Below are positions 1-5,164 of a DNA stretch of 5,661 nt, piece after piece. Origin of the DNA: Candidatus Brocadiaceae bacterium (lineage in GTDB: Bacteria; Planctomycetota; MHYJ01; JACQXL01; CAKKQI01); NCBI GenBank assembly GCA_919901895.1, contig CAKKQI010000389.1, positions 1 through 5,661 of the forward strand, given 5' to 3'. A model generated the notes under the pieces. It saw only the letters and a list, made by a program, of their open reading frames with translations, did not search any database and was not told the origin of the DNA. The number at the start of each line of letters is the position of its first letter. The stretch's first letter is position 1. The position numbers and the translations under genes were made by a program.

Positions 1-864
1 ATGAAAGAAGGCGAAGTGGTTCTGCTGGAAAACCTGCGGTTTTATCCGGGTGAAGAAGCGAATGACAGCGATTTTTCCAAGAAACTGGCTTTTCTGGGAG
101 ACGTTTACATTAACGATGCCTTTGCTTGTTCGCACCGGGCGCATGCGTCAATCGTCGGCGTGACCCAATATCTCAAATCCGGCGCCGGCTTTTTACTGGC
201 TAAAGAGATTGAATATCTTTCCCGGCTGGTGGAAGCGCCGGAACCGCCTTTTGCGGCCATTCTGGGCGGGGCAAAAGTCTCCGATAAGATTACGATGATT
301 GATAACCTGCTGGATAAGGTTAATGTTATTTTAATCGGCGGTGGGATGGCCTATACCTTCCTCAAAGCCCAGGGTAAAAATATCGGGTTATCAAAGTGCG
401 AAAAAGATAAAGTTAGCCTGGCGGGCGATATCCTGAAGAAAGCAGAAAACAGAAAAGTGGAAATCGTGTTACCGGTGGACCATTTGATTACGGATAAGAT
501 TGATGCCCGCTCGCGGTTGAAATTAAATAAGGAAGAAGTGCCGGACGGCTGGTTCGGGGTGGACATCGGCCCGGCGACGGTTAAATTGTTTAACGAAAAA
601 TTAGCCGGGGCGAAAACGGTTTTCTGGAACGGACCGCTGGGCGTTTTTGAGATAGATAAATTTGCCGAAGGTTCCCGCGCGGTGGCGACCACGCTGGCCG
701 GTTTAAAAGCCACGATTGTGGTCGGCGGGGGCGATACGGCCGCGGCGATTGCGAAATTTAACCTGACCGGCCGGATGTCGCACGTTTCCACCGGCGGGGG
801 CGCCTCGCTGGAGTTTCTGGAAGGCAAAGAACTGCCCGGCCTGGCCGCTCTGACGAATAAATAA
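1..864 (+). CDS. pgk: Phosphoglycerate kinase, C-terminal three quarters (5' partial)
   Basis: Glycolytic and gluconeogenic cytosolic enzyme that transfers phosphate between 1,3-bisphosphoglycerate and ADP. The visible 287 residues correspond to roughly residue 105 to the end of a normal protein of about 395 residues. The N-terminal lobe with the first substrate-binding residues therefore lies left of the window, and the ATG at position 1 is an internal methionine, not the true start. Seen directly: LLENLRFYPGEE (R13, equivalent to human R122), NDAFACSHRAHAS (R46, equivalent to human R170), GGAKVSDKI, the nucleotide-binding IGGGMAYTF, WNGPLGVFE, GGGDTAAA and the C-terminal STGGGASLEFLEGKELPG. 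All family landmarks of this part are intact and there is no frameshift. The gene ends 8 nt before mutM, so the two probably share a transcript. Other glycolytic genes such as gap or tpiA may lie further left but cannot be seen. Confidence 0.97.
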   Translation: MKEGEVVLLENLRFYPGEEANDSDFSKKLAFLGDVYINDAFACSHRAHASIVGVTQYLKSGAGFLLAKEIEYLSRLVEAPEPPFAAILGGAKVSDKITMIDNLLDKVNVILIGGGMAYTFLKAQGKNIGLSKCEKDKVSLAGDILKKAENRKVEIVLPVDHLITDKIDARSRLKLNKEEVPDGWFGVDIGPATVKLFNEKLAGAKTVFWNGPLGVFEIDKFAEGSRAVATTLAGLKATIVVGGGDTAAAIAKFNLTGRMSHVSTGGGASLEFLEGKELPGLAALTNK

Positions 865-872
865 GAACAATT

Positions 873-1700
873 ATGCCCGAACTGCCCGAAGTAGAAACAA
901 TCAAACGCGGCCTGGAAAAAAAAGTCATCGGGAAAAAAATTACCGGCGCGACCGTCAACCTGCCGAAAGTAATTAACCGTCCCGTTGCCGAATTTGCCCG
1001 GTTGCTTAAAAATACCATTATCAAAAAAGTAGCCCGCCGGGCTAAGATTTTGATGCTGACTCTTTCTAACGGACATACTTTGGGAATCCATCTCAAAATT
1101 TCCGGCCGGTTGCTTTATCTTAAAAAAAATAGCCCGGTTGAGAAACATACCCACGTTATATTTGACCTTAATAACGGTCATCAGATTAGATTCTGGGATT
1201 TGCGCCGATTCGGATACGTGAAACTGATGCGTTCCGAAGAAGCCGTTAAAGAATTGAAACTGGATGAATTCGGCCCCGAACCGCTAACTAAAGAGTTCAC
1301 TTTAGATATTTTCAAAAATTTATTGAATCAGCGTAAAAATTCCCGCATTAAACCGTTATTGATGGACCAGGGTTTTGTGGCCGGGATCGGGAACATCTAT
1401 GCGGACGAGATTCTTTTTTACGCCCGGGTGCATCCGTTAAGGCCGGCCGGCGAACTTTCCGCGCGGGAAACCAAAGATATTTTTAACGGGACAAAAAAAA
1501 TCCTGACGACCGCCGTTCAAAAAAAAGGCACGACGGTTGATTTATATGTTGACTTGAGCGGCCGGGCGGGTAATTATGTAAATTATCTGAAAGCCTACGG
1601 CTGTGAAGACAAGCCTTGCGTCCGGTGCGGCGCCAGGATTCAACGCATCAAAATCGGCTCGCGCAGCGCCCATTTCTGCCCACGCTGTCAGAAACAATAA
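873..1700 (+). CDS. mutM: Formamidopyrimidine-DNA glycosylase (Fpg/MutM)
   Basis: Base-excision-repair glycosylase and AP lyase that removes 8-oxoguanine and formamidopyrimidines. The 275-residue length is normal. The protein opens with MPELPEVE, giving the catalytic N-terminal proline (P2) and E3; this fixes the ATG start although no good Shine-Dalgarno site precedes it. K58 matches the conserved lysine of the RxxK segment. WDLRRFG (R111, F113) matches the void-filling Arg and Phe of the family, and GIGNIYADEILF is the helix-two-turn-helix signature. A C-terminal zinc finger has C249, C252, C269 and C272 with the preceding arginine (R264). Oddity: the usual HLGMSGRL loop reads HLKISGRL (K75, I76), so the methionine that normally wedges into DNA is isoleucine. 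The gene follows pgk by 8 nt. Family assignment is secure; full activity is inferred. Confidence 0.97.
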   Translation: MPELPEVETIKRGLEKKVIGKKITGATVNLPKVINRPVAEFARLLKNTIIKKVARRAKILMLTLSNGHTLGIHLKISGRLLYLKKNSPVEKHTHVIFDLNNGHQIRFWDLRRFGYVKLMRSEEAVKELKLDEFGPEPLTKEFTLDIFKNLLNQRKNSRIKPLLMDQGFVAGIGNIYADEILFYARVHPLRPAGELSARETKDIFNGTKKILTTAVQKKGTTVDLYVDLSGRAGNYVNYLKAYGCEDKPCVRCGARIQRIKIGSRSAHFCPRCQKQ

Positions 1701-1716
1701 TACCGCACAATTATAA

Positions 1717-1752
1717 TTTTCGCGAAAAAAAATCGCTTAAATTTCGACGAAA
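1717..1752. promoter_or_regulatory. Two small palindromes upstream of the promoter
   Basis: A perfect 12-bp palindrome, TTTTCGCGAAAA (1717-1728), is followed by a similar odd-centred one, TTTCGACGAAA (1742-1752). Both lie just upstream of the -35 box at 1757. The shared TTTCG/CGAAA half-sites suggest a dimeric regulator could bind, but the stretch is AT-rich and may equally be an UP element or chance. No regulator family is claimed. Confidence 0.3.
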
Positions 1753-1756
1753 ATCG

Positions 1757-1785
1757 TTGACAAACTTCTTTTTTTACAATAAAAT
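1757..1785 (+). promoter_or_regulatory. Sigma-70-type promoter for the polyamine gene pair
   Basis: TTGACA (1757-1762, perfect -35) is separated by 17 nt from TAAAAT (1780-1785, five of six -10 consensus bases). Transcription would begin near 1792, leaving a leader of about 48 nt. The ribosome site AAAGGTGG (1826-1833) lies 6 nt before the ATG at 1840. This is the only strong promoter between mutM and the next gene, so it probably drives the deoxyhypusine-synthase-like gene and speB together. Confidence 0.7.
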
Positions 1786-1839
1786 CCACCTGCTTGCAAA
1801 CAAAAATAAATTTTTCAGTGGTTAGAAAGGTGGTATCTG

Positions 1840-2961
1840 ATGGTTCAAGTGGCGCGTAAAACCAAATTATTTGCCAACCATTCCAAAACACAAGCGAATT
1901 GTATTACAGAAATCCAGAAAAAATACCTGGTTTATAAATTGAAGCCATTTGAACCGGATAACGGTTCTTCGGTTGCCTCGGTGCTGGAGCGGATGAGCAC
2001 GCAGGTTTCATTTCAGGGACGTAACCTGGGGCTGGCGTTTAATGCCTGGCGCCAGGCGCTTTCCGAAAAAACTATTTTGTCGTTCGGTTTAGCCGGAGCG
2101 ATGGTCCCGGCCGGGATGCGCAAAACAATCGTTTGTCTTATTAAAAATCGGCTGATTGATGTCATCGTTTCCACCGGCGCCAATCTTTTCCACGATACCT
2201 GTGAAACTTTGGGGTTGCCTCATTACTTGGGTACTCCGCTGGTGAACGACGTGGAATTATGCCGTGGGAAAATCAACCGGATTTACGATGTTTATACTCG
2301 TGATACCGACCTTAATCGGGCCGATGAATATATTGCGAAATTTGCGGCGGAGTTGGAAAACCGCCCGTATCCCACCGCCGAATTTTTTTACAGGCTGGGC
2401 GAGAAATTGTCAAAAACCACTTCTGAGGAAGGTATTTTAACAGCGGCGTCTCAGTCCGGCGTGCCGGTTTACTGTCCGTCCGTGGCCGATTCATCCATCG
2501 GGATTACTTTAGTCAGCAAATTTTATACCGACCTGATTTATAAGCAAGATGGTAAATCCGGTTTTATTTTTGATGTCCTGTCCGATGTATCTGATCTGGG
2601 TCGGCTGGTGGCTGCGGCGCCGCAGAGCGGGATTATTTTTGTCAGCGGTGGAGTGCCTAAAAATTTTATCCAGCAGTCGGAAATCACGGCCGAGTTAATG
2701 GGTTTAGGTAAACCGGGCCATAAATATGCGATTCAATTTACCAGCGATGCGCCGCACTGGGGCGGTCTGAGCGGCTGTACTTTTGAAGAAGGGCAGTCCT
2801 GGGGGAAAATTGCGTCCGATTGTAAAAAAGTAATTGTTTTCTGCGATGCGACGATTGCCCTGCCGTTGATGGTAACCGGTCTGGCCGAAGTCAAAGCCGG
2901 CGCCAAACGGCCTTGGAAACCGCAGTTTAAAATCGGACGGGAAGTGCAATTTACCTTTTGA
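1840..2961 (+). CDS. Deoxyhypusine synthase-like protein (bacterial type)
   Basis: NAD-dependent aminobutyl-transferase family (Pfam DS fold), 373 residues, close to the usual length. The start is supported by AAAGGTGG six nt upstream. Family motifs seen: FGLAGAMVPAGMRKTI (beginning of the NAD-binding core), STGANLFHD (111-119), VADSSIG (D217, equivalent to human D238), SGGVPKNFIQQ (269-279) and EEGQSWGKI with E317, W321 and catalytic K323 (human K329). By alignment from memory, several human spermidine-pocket residues differ: D243 to I222, H288 to N275, N292 to Q279, Y305 to Q299, D316 to L310. Bacteria normally lack eIF5A, so true deoxyhypusine synthesis is unlikely. Transfer of the aminobutyl group to putrescine (homospermidine-type product) is the favoured inference, supported by the agmatinase gene 37 nt downstream. 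The family call is firm; the substrate is not. The protein should be cytosolic, as no signal peptide or membrane segment is evident. Confidence 0.93.
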   Translation: MVQVARKTKLFANHSKTQANCITEIQKKYLVYKLKPFEPDNGSSVASVLERMSTQVSFQGRNLGLAFNAWRQALSEKTILSFGLAGAMVPAGMRKTIVCLIKNRLIDVIVSTGANLFHDTCETLGLPHYLGTPLVNDVELCRGKINRIYDVYTRDTDLNRADEYIAKFAAELENRPYPTAEFFYRLGEKLSKTTSEEGILTAASQSGVPVYCPSVADSSIGITLVSKFYTDLIYKQDGKSGFIFDVLSDVSDLGRLVAAAPQSGIIFVSGGVPKNFIQQSEITAELMGLGKPGHKYAIQFTSDAPHWGGLSGCTFEEGQSWGKIASDCKKVIVFCDATIALPLMVTGLAEVKAGAKRPWKPQFKIGREVQFTF

Positions 2962-2965
2962 CGAT

Positions 2966-2989
2966 GTAACTCAAGACTTTAGTCTTGAG
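2966..2989 (+). repeat. REP-like hairpin in the gap before speB
   Basis: CTCAAGACT (2970-2978) and AGTCTTGAG (2981-2989) are perfect 9-nt inverted arms around TT, preceded by GTAA (2966-2969). The layout (GTAR tetranucleotide, then a hairpin) matches the pair at 4076-4140, suggesting one degenerate REP family. No U-tract follows, so it is not an obvious terminator. It fills most of the 37-nt gap between the two polyamine genes and ends 9 nt before the speB ATG. Confidence 0.6.
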
Positions 2990-2998
2990 AATTAATTG

Positions 2999-4003
2999 AT
3001 GACCAGCAAACAGATCAACTTTATGGGCGTGCCGGCGGTACCGCTGAAAAACGCCCGGTTTGTCGTCCTGCCTTTACCTTACGAAAAAACCACTTCTTAC
3101 GGCCAAGGAACCGCCCGGGGGCCCCGAGCTATCCTCTCCGCTTCCACCCAGGTGGAACTTTTTGATGAAGAATTGGGAATTTTAACTTACCAGTTCCCGC
3201 TTTCAGCGGAACAAGCCCCGCTCCCCGATGGACATCAGGGGACGGGACAAGCCCCGCTCTTTCCGGGAGAAAGGGCGGGACAAGCCGGGATTCATACCAT
3301 CAATCGCCCGCCCTTAAATTTTAAAAAGAAACCGGAAGTTTTTTTGCCGGCCCTGACCGGTTACGTTAAAAAATTACTCTCTTCCAGAGAATGGTTGAAC
3401 GGCGAAAAAATGCTGGTGAGTTTTGGAGGCGAGCATAGCATTACGCCCGGGTTAGTGCAGGCGTTTAAAGAGGTTTACCCTGCTTCGCCCCAGGCGGGAC
3501 CGGCTGAATTTTCCGTGTTACATCTTGATGCCCATAGTGATTTGCGTGATGAATATGAAGGTTCGCGTTACAACCATGCCTCAGCCATCCGGCGGGTAAG
3601 CGAATTGTGTCCGGTAACGCAGGTGGGGATACGGAGCATTACCGAAGACCATGATGAGATTATCAAGCAGTCCAAAAATATAAAAACCTATCTGGCTCAT
3701 CAAACGAGACCGATTGCTAAATATGTGGCCGGGATTCTTAATTCTCTGAAGCAAAATGTTTATATTACGGTTGATCTGGATGTTTTTGATCCGTCCGTGA
3801 TCGCCGGGGTGGGCACGCCGGAGCCGGGCGGGTTAAACTGGTATGAAGTATTGGAAATCCTCCGGCCGGTTTTTAAGACAAAAAACGTAATCAGTTTTGA
3901 TATCGTGGAACTTTGTCCGATGAAAGGTTCAAACATTTCCGAATTCACTGCGGCCAAACTTGCTTACCGGATGATGGGATATGCGTTGAAGATGAAAAAG
4001 TAA
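2999..4003 (+). CDS. speB: Agmatinase (ureohydrolase family) with in-frame repeat insertion
   Basis: Mn-dependent hydrolase converting agmatine to putrescine and urea; cytosolic, arginase/agmatinase fold. All metal ligands are visible, counting from the ATG at 2999: H146 in GGEHS, D177, H179 and D181 in LDAHSD, D259 and D261 in VDLDVFDP. Other family landmarks are YEKTTSYGQGTARGP, DEYEGSRYNHASAIRRV and VGTPEPGGLNWYE. At 334 residues it is some 40 longer than typical agmatinases (about 290). The excess lies mainly at residues 66-96, where AEQA, GQA and AGQA recur, with a smaller extra loop near 161-169 (ASPQAGPAE). Both extra stretches are in frame and the core is intact, so activity is plausible. 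A TTG directly precedes the ATG, and an in-frame ATG at 3023 is a less likely start. No good Shine-Dalgarno site is visible. The speB call is by family; related guanidino-substrate ureohydrolases cannot be fully excluded. Confidence 0.93.
   Translation: MTSKQINFMGVPAVPLKNARFVVLPLPYEKTTSYGQGTARGPRAILSASTQVELFDEELGILTYQFPLSAEQAPLPDGHQGTGQAPLFPGERAGQAGIHTINRPPLNFKKKPEVFLPALTGYVKKLLSSREWLNGEKMLVSFGGEHSITPGLVQAFKEVYPASPQAGPAEFSVLHLDAHSDLRDEYEGSRYNHASAIRRVSELCPVTQVGIRSITEDHDEIIKQSKNIKTYLAHQTRPIAKYVAGILNSLKQNVYITVDLDVFDPSVIAGVGTPEPGGLNWYEVLEILRPVFKTKNVISFDIVELCPMKGSNISEFTAAKLAYRMMGYALKMKK
3206..3289 (+). repeat. Tandem palindromic repeat inside speB
   Basis: ACAAGCC recurs at 3211, 3247 and 3280, with spacings of 36 and 33 nt, both multiples of three. 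The first two copies share GGRACAAGCCCCGCTC (one mismatch in 16). Each unit folds back. CCCGCTCTTTC (3253-3263) pairs with GAAAGGGCGGG (3269-3279) as an 11-bp stem including one T-G pair. CCCG/CGGG, TCCCC/GGGGA and GATG/CATC (3217-3246) form a bulged stem in the first unit. The reading frame gives AEQAPL, TGQAPL and AGQAG, so all copies use the same frame. Confidence 0.75.
3484..3507 (+). repeat. Possible second short in-frame insertion in speB
   Basis: Codons here give SPQAGPAE between the usual YP and the SVLxLDAH strand, where agmatinases normally have only one or two residues. It holds a small hairpin, CGCC-CCA-GGCG (3486-3496), and the string GGCGGGAC (3493-3500), also found at 3274-3281 in the larger array and read in the same frame (AGP versus AGQ). 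It may be a degraded single unit of the same repeat, or just a variable loop. Confidence 0.35.
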
Positions 4004-4005
4004 GA

Positions 4006-4045
4006 GCACGAATCACCGCTATCGCGGGACAAGTAGAATTCGTGC
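4006..4045. repeat. Nested palindromic element after speB
   Basis: Outer arms GCACGAAT (4006-4013) and ATTCGTGC (4038-4045) are perfect complements. Inside them CCGC-TATC-GCGG (4016-4027) forms a second hairpin. The core GCGGGACAAG (4024-4033) is shared with the repeats inside speB. It starts 2 nt after the speB stop codon. There is no U-tract, so a terminator role is only possible, not shown. Confidence 0.6.
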
Positions 4046-4075
4046 CGACAGGATGAAAAACGGAAACCTAGACTG

Positions 4076-4140
4076 GTAGCCAACGACCTTTTAGGTCGTT
4101 GATGCCGTTAATCTCAACGCAGATAAACTGCGTTATCTAC
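4076..4140. repeat. Pair of REP-like hairpins in opposite orientation (BIME-like)
   Basis: Plus strand: GTAG (4076-4079), one base, then CAACGACCT-TTT-AGGTCGTTG (4081-4101). Minus strand: GTAG (seen as CTAC at 4137-4140), two bases, then arms AACGCAG (4116-4122) and CTGCGTT (4128-4134). A 14-nt linker lies between the hairpins. GTAG next to a palindrome and head-to-head pairing are hallmarks of REP sequences mobilised by REP-associated tyrosine transposases. No such transposase is in the window. Confidence 0.65.
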
Positions 4141-4153
4141 CGGAATTTATTTT

Positions 4154-4232
4154 GCGTAATTAAATATTGAAACACTATAAGCAGGTGCTGTATTTGGATG
4201 AATTCGTCTTGTCTTTTTTCTTGTAATTACGC
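4154..4232. repeat. Distant inverted repeat in the AT-rich spacer
   Basis: GCGTAATTA (4154-4162) and TAATTACGC (4224-4232) are perfect 9-nt inverted copies, 61 nt apart. The right copy overlaps the proposed -35 box of the Memo promoter. It could be a decayed small mobile element, a binding-site pair or chance. The DNA between, including a TTTTTT run at 4214-4219, shows nothing else recognisable. Confidence 0.3.
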
Positions 4233-4248
4233 CAGGATTTGTTAAAAT
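4221..4248 (+). promoter_or_regulatory. Candidate promoter of the Memo gene
   Basis: TTGTAA (4221-4226, four of six -35 bases) and TAAAAT (4243-4248, five of six -10 bases) are 16 nt apart. Transcription would start near 4255, giving a leader of about 38 nt before the ATG at 4293. The -10 sequence is identical to that of the promoter at 1780. Confidence 0.5.
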
Positions 4249-4251
4249 CGG

Positions 4252-4292
4252 ATAAATTTTTCGTAGAAAATTTATTTCGGAGAAAAATTTAT
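4252..4292 (+). promoter_or_regulatory. AT-rich leader with alternative hairpins over the ribosome site
   Basis: Arm 1, ATAAATTTTTC (4252-4262), can pair with arm 2, GAAAATTTAT (4266-4275, one bulge, loop GTA), or perfectly over 11 bp with arm 3, GAAAAATTTAT (4282-4292), which ends right at the start codon. The only Shine-Dalgarno candidate, GGAG (4279-4282), lies between arms 2 and 3 and touches arm 3. The two pairings are mutually exclusive and would differ in access to the start. This GGAG, 10 nt before the ATG, is also the reason for choosing 4293 as the start. Confidence 0.4.
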
Positions 4293-5096
4293 ATGGACCG
4301 AGAACCGGCGGTGGCCGGTAGTTTTTATCCCGGCCGGCAGTCCGTTCTGAAGAACGATTTAAAAAAATTAACCCATAAAGTGGAAAAAAAATATGATGCT
4401 TTGGGAGTGATCAGCCCTCATGCCGGTTATATGTATTCCGGCTGGGTGGCGGGTGAGGTTTTTTCCAGCATCAATATCCCGGAGCGGGTAGTGATTCTGG
4501 CGCCCAACCATACCGGCCGGGGCGAATTATTTTCCCTCTGGCCCGACGGTAAATGGATGACACCTCTGGGCGAAGTGGTGATTGATAAAGAACTGGGCGA
4601 CGCCATAAAAAAATCCGCCCGGATGGTTGATGAAGATATCCAGTCGCATCTTGAGGAGCATTCGGCTGAAGTCCAGTTGCCTTTTCTCCAATACCTCAAA
4701 CCGCATTTCCAGATGGCGGTTATTGTGATTGCTTCAAATTGCCTGGATGATTTAAAATTATTCGGACAGAATCTGGGTGAGGCCTTAAAATCGTACGGAC
4801 AGAAAATCTTGATTATCGCCAGTTCGGATATGACCCATTATGAATCTCATCAAAGCGCCGGGCAAAAAGATAAAAAAGCTATAGAAAAAATACTCCGGTT
4901 GGATGAAGACGGTTTATACGAAACGGTTCGCAAGAATGATATCAGTATGTGCGGGGTCGGCCCGGCGATTGCGATGCTTTCGGCCGTGAAGGTTTTAGGA
5001 GCGCAGTCGGCAAAATTATTAAAATACCAGACCAGCGGCGAGATAAGCGGTGATTTTGAACGGGTGGTTGGTTATGCGGGGCTGGTTGTAATTTGA
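4293..5096 (+). CDS. amrB: Memo-family protein (AmmeMemoRadiSam system protein B)
   Basis: 267-residue member of the Memo family, structurally related to class III extradiol dioxygenases (LigB fold). The biochemical role in bacteria is unresolved; family members often occur with AMMECR1 and a radical SAM protein. Seen: the start motif REPAVAGSFYPG, SPHAGYMYSG (H43), APNHTG (H73), EEHSAEVQLPFLQ (121-133), SSDMTHY (D179, H182) and MCGVGPA (C220). H43, H73 and C220 are the counterparts of human MEMO1 H49, H81 and C244. The reading frame is open 18 codons further up to a TTG at 4239, but that part would overlap the proposed promoter and leader and is not conserved. ATG 4293, with GGAG 10 nt upstream and the conserved motif directly after it, is preferred. 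Neither usual partner gene is present here. Upstream lies the polyamine pair, with 289 bp of repeat-rich DNA between. Confidence 0.93.
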   Translation: MDREPAVAGSFYPGRQSVLKNDLKKLTHKVEKKYDALGVISPHAGYMYSGWVAGEVFSSINIPERVVILAPNHTGRGELFSLWPDGKWMTPLGEVVIDKELGDAIKKSARMVDEDIQSHLEEHSAEVQLPFLQYLKPHFQMAVIVIASNCLDDLKLFGQNLGEALKSYGQKILIIASSDMTHYESHQSAGQKDKKAIEKILRLDEDGLYETVRKNDISMCGVGPAIAMLSAVKVLGAQSAKLLKYQTSGEISGDFERVVGYAGLVVI

Positions 5097-5098
5097 AC

Positions 5099-5138
5099 CA
5101 CGGATACACACGGATAAAGAAACAGATAAACACGGATA
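5099..5138 (+). repeat. Dispersed-type direct repeats CACGGATA
   Basis: CACGGATA occurs at 5099-5106, 5109-5116 and 5131-5138, with a degraded copy (CAGATA) at 5123. The first copy begins 3 nt after the Memo stop codon. Spacing is irregular and units are short, which rules against CRISPR. It looks like a genome-wide intergenic repeat family rather than a local duplication. Confidence 0.6.
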
Positions 5139-5164
5139 ATATAAGCGAGGATGAACACGAATTC

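Noticed and set aside
351..1181. Long minus-strand open frame (276 codons) opposite pgk and mutM
   Set aside because: It runs antisense to two genes with full-length family matches; its translation shows no domain, and its openness follows from the codon bias of the opposite strand.
1786..1833. CCACCT (1786-1791) complementary to the ribosome site AGGTGG (1828-1833), a possible riboswitch-like sequestration
   Set aside because: The upstream arm lies directly after the -10 box and before the expected transcript start near 1792, so it would not be in the mRNA from that promoter.
2612..2625. Perfect 14-bp palindrome CTGCGGCGCCGCAG inside the deoxyhypusine-synthase-like gene
   Set aside because: It encodes part of a continuous alanine-rich segment at normal family length, with no related copies nearby; GC-rich codons explain it.
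4006..4140. A tRNA or other structured RNA gene suggested by nested stems
   Set aside because: The outer stem of the first element encloses only 24 nt, there is no T-loop or anticodon-arm pattern, and the second part is better explained as a REP pair.
4197..4219. Intrinsic terminator (GATG-AATT-CGTC followed by TTTTTT)
   Set aside because: The stem is only 4 bp with a wobble pair and is separated from the T-run, too weak to call.
4239..4292. Extended Memo start at TTG 4239 (18 extra residues)
   Set aside because: The family motif begins right after ATG 4293, a GGAG site precedes that ATG, and the extra part overlaps the promoter and AT-rich leader.
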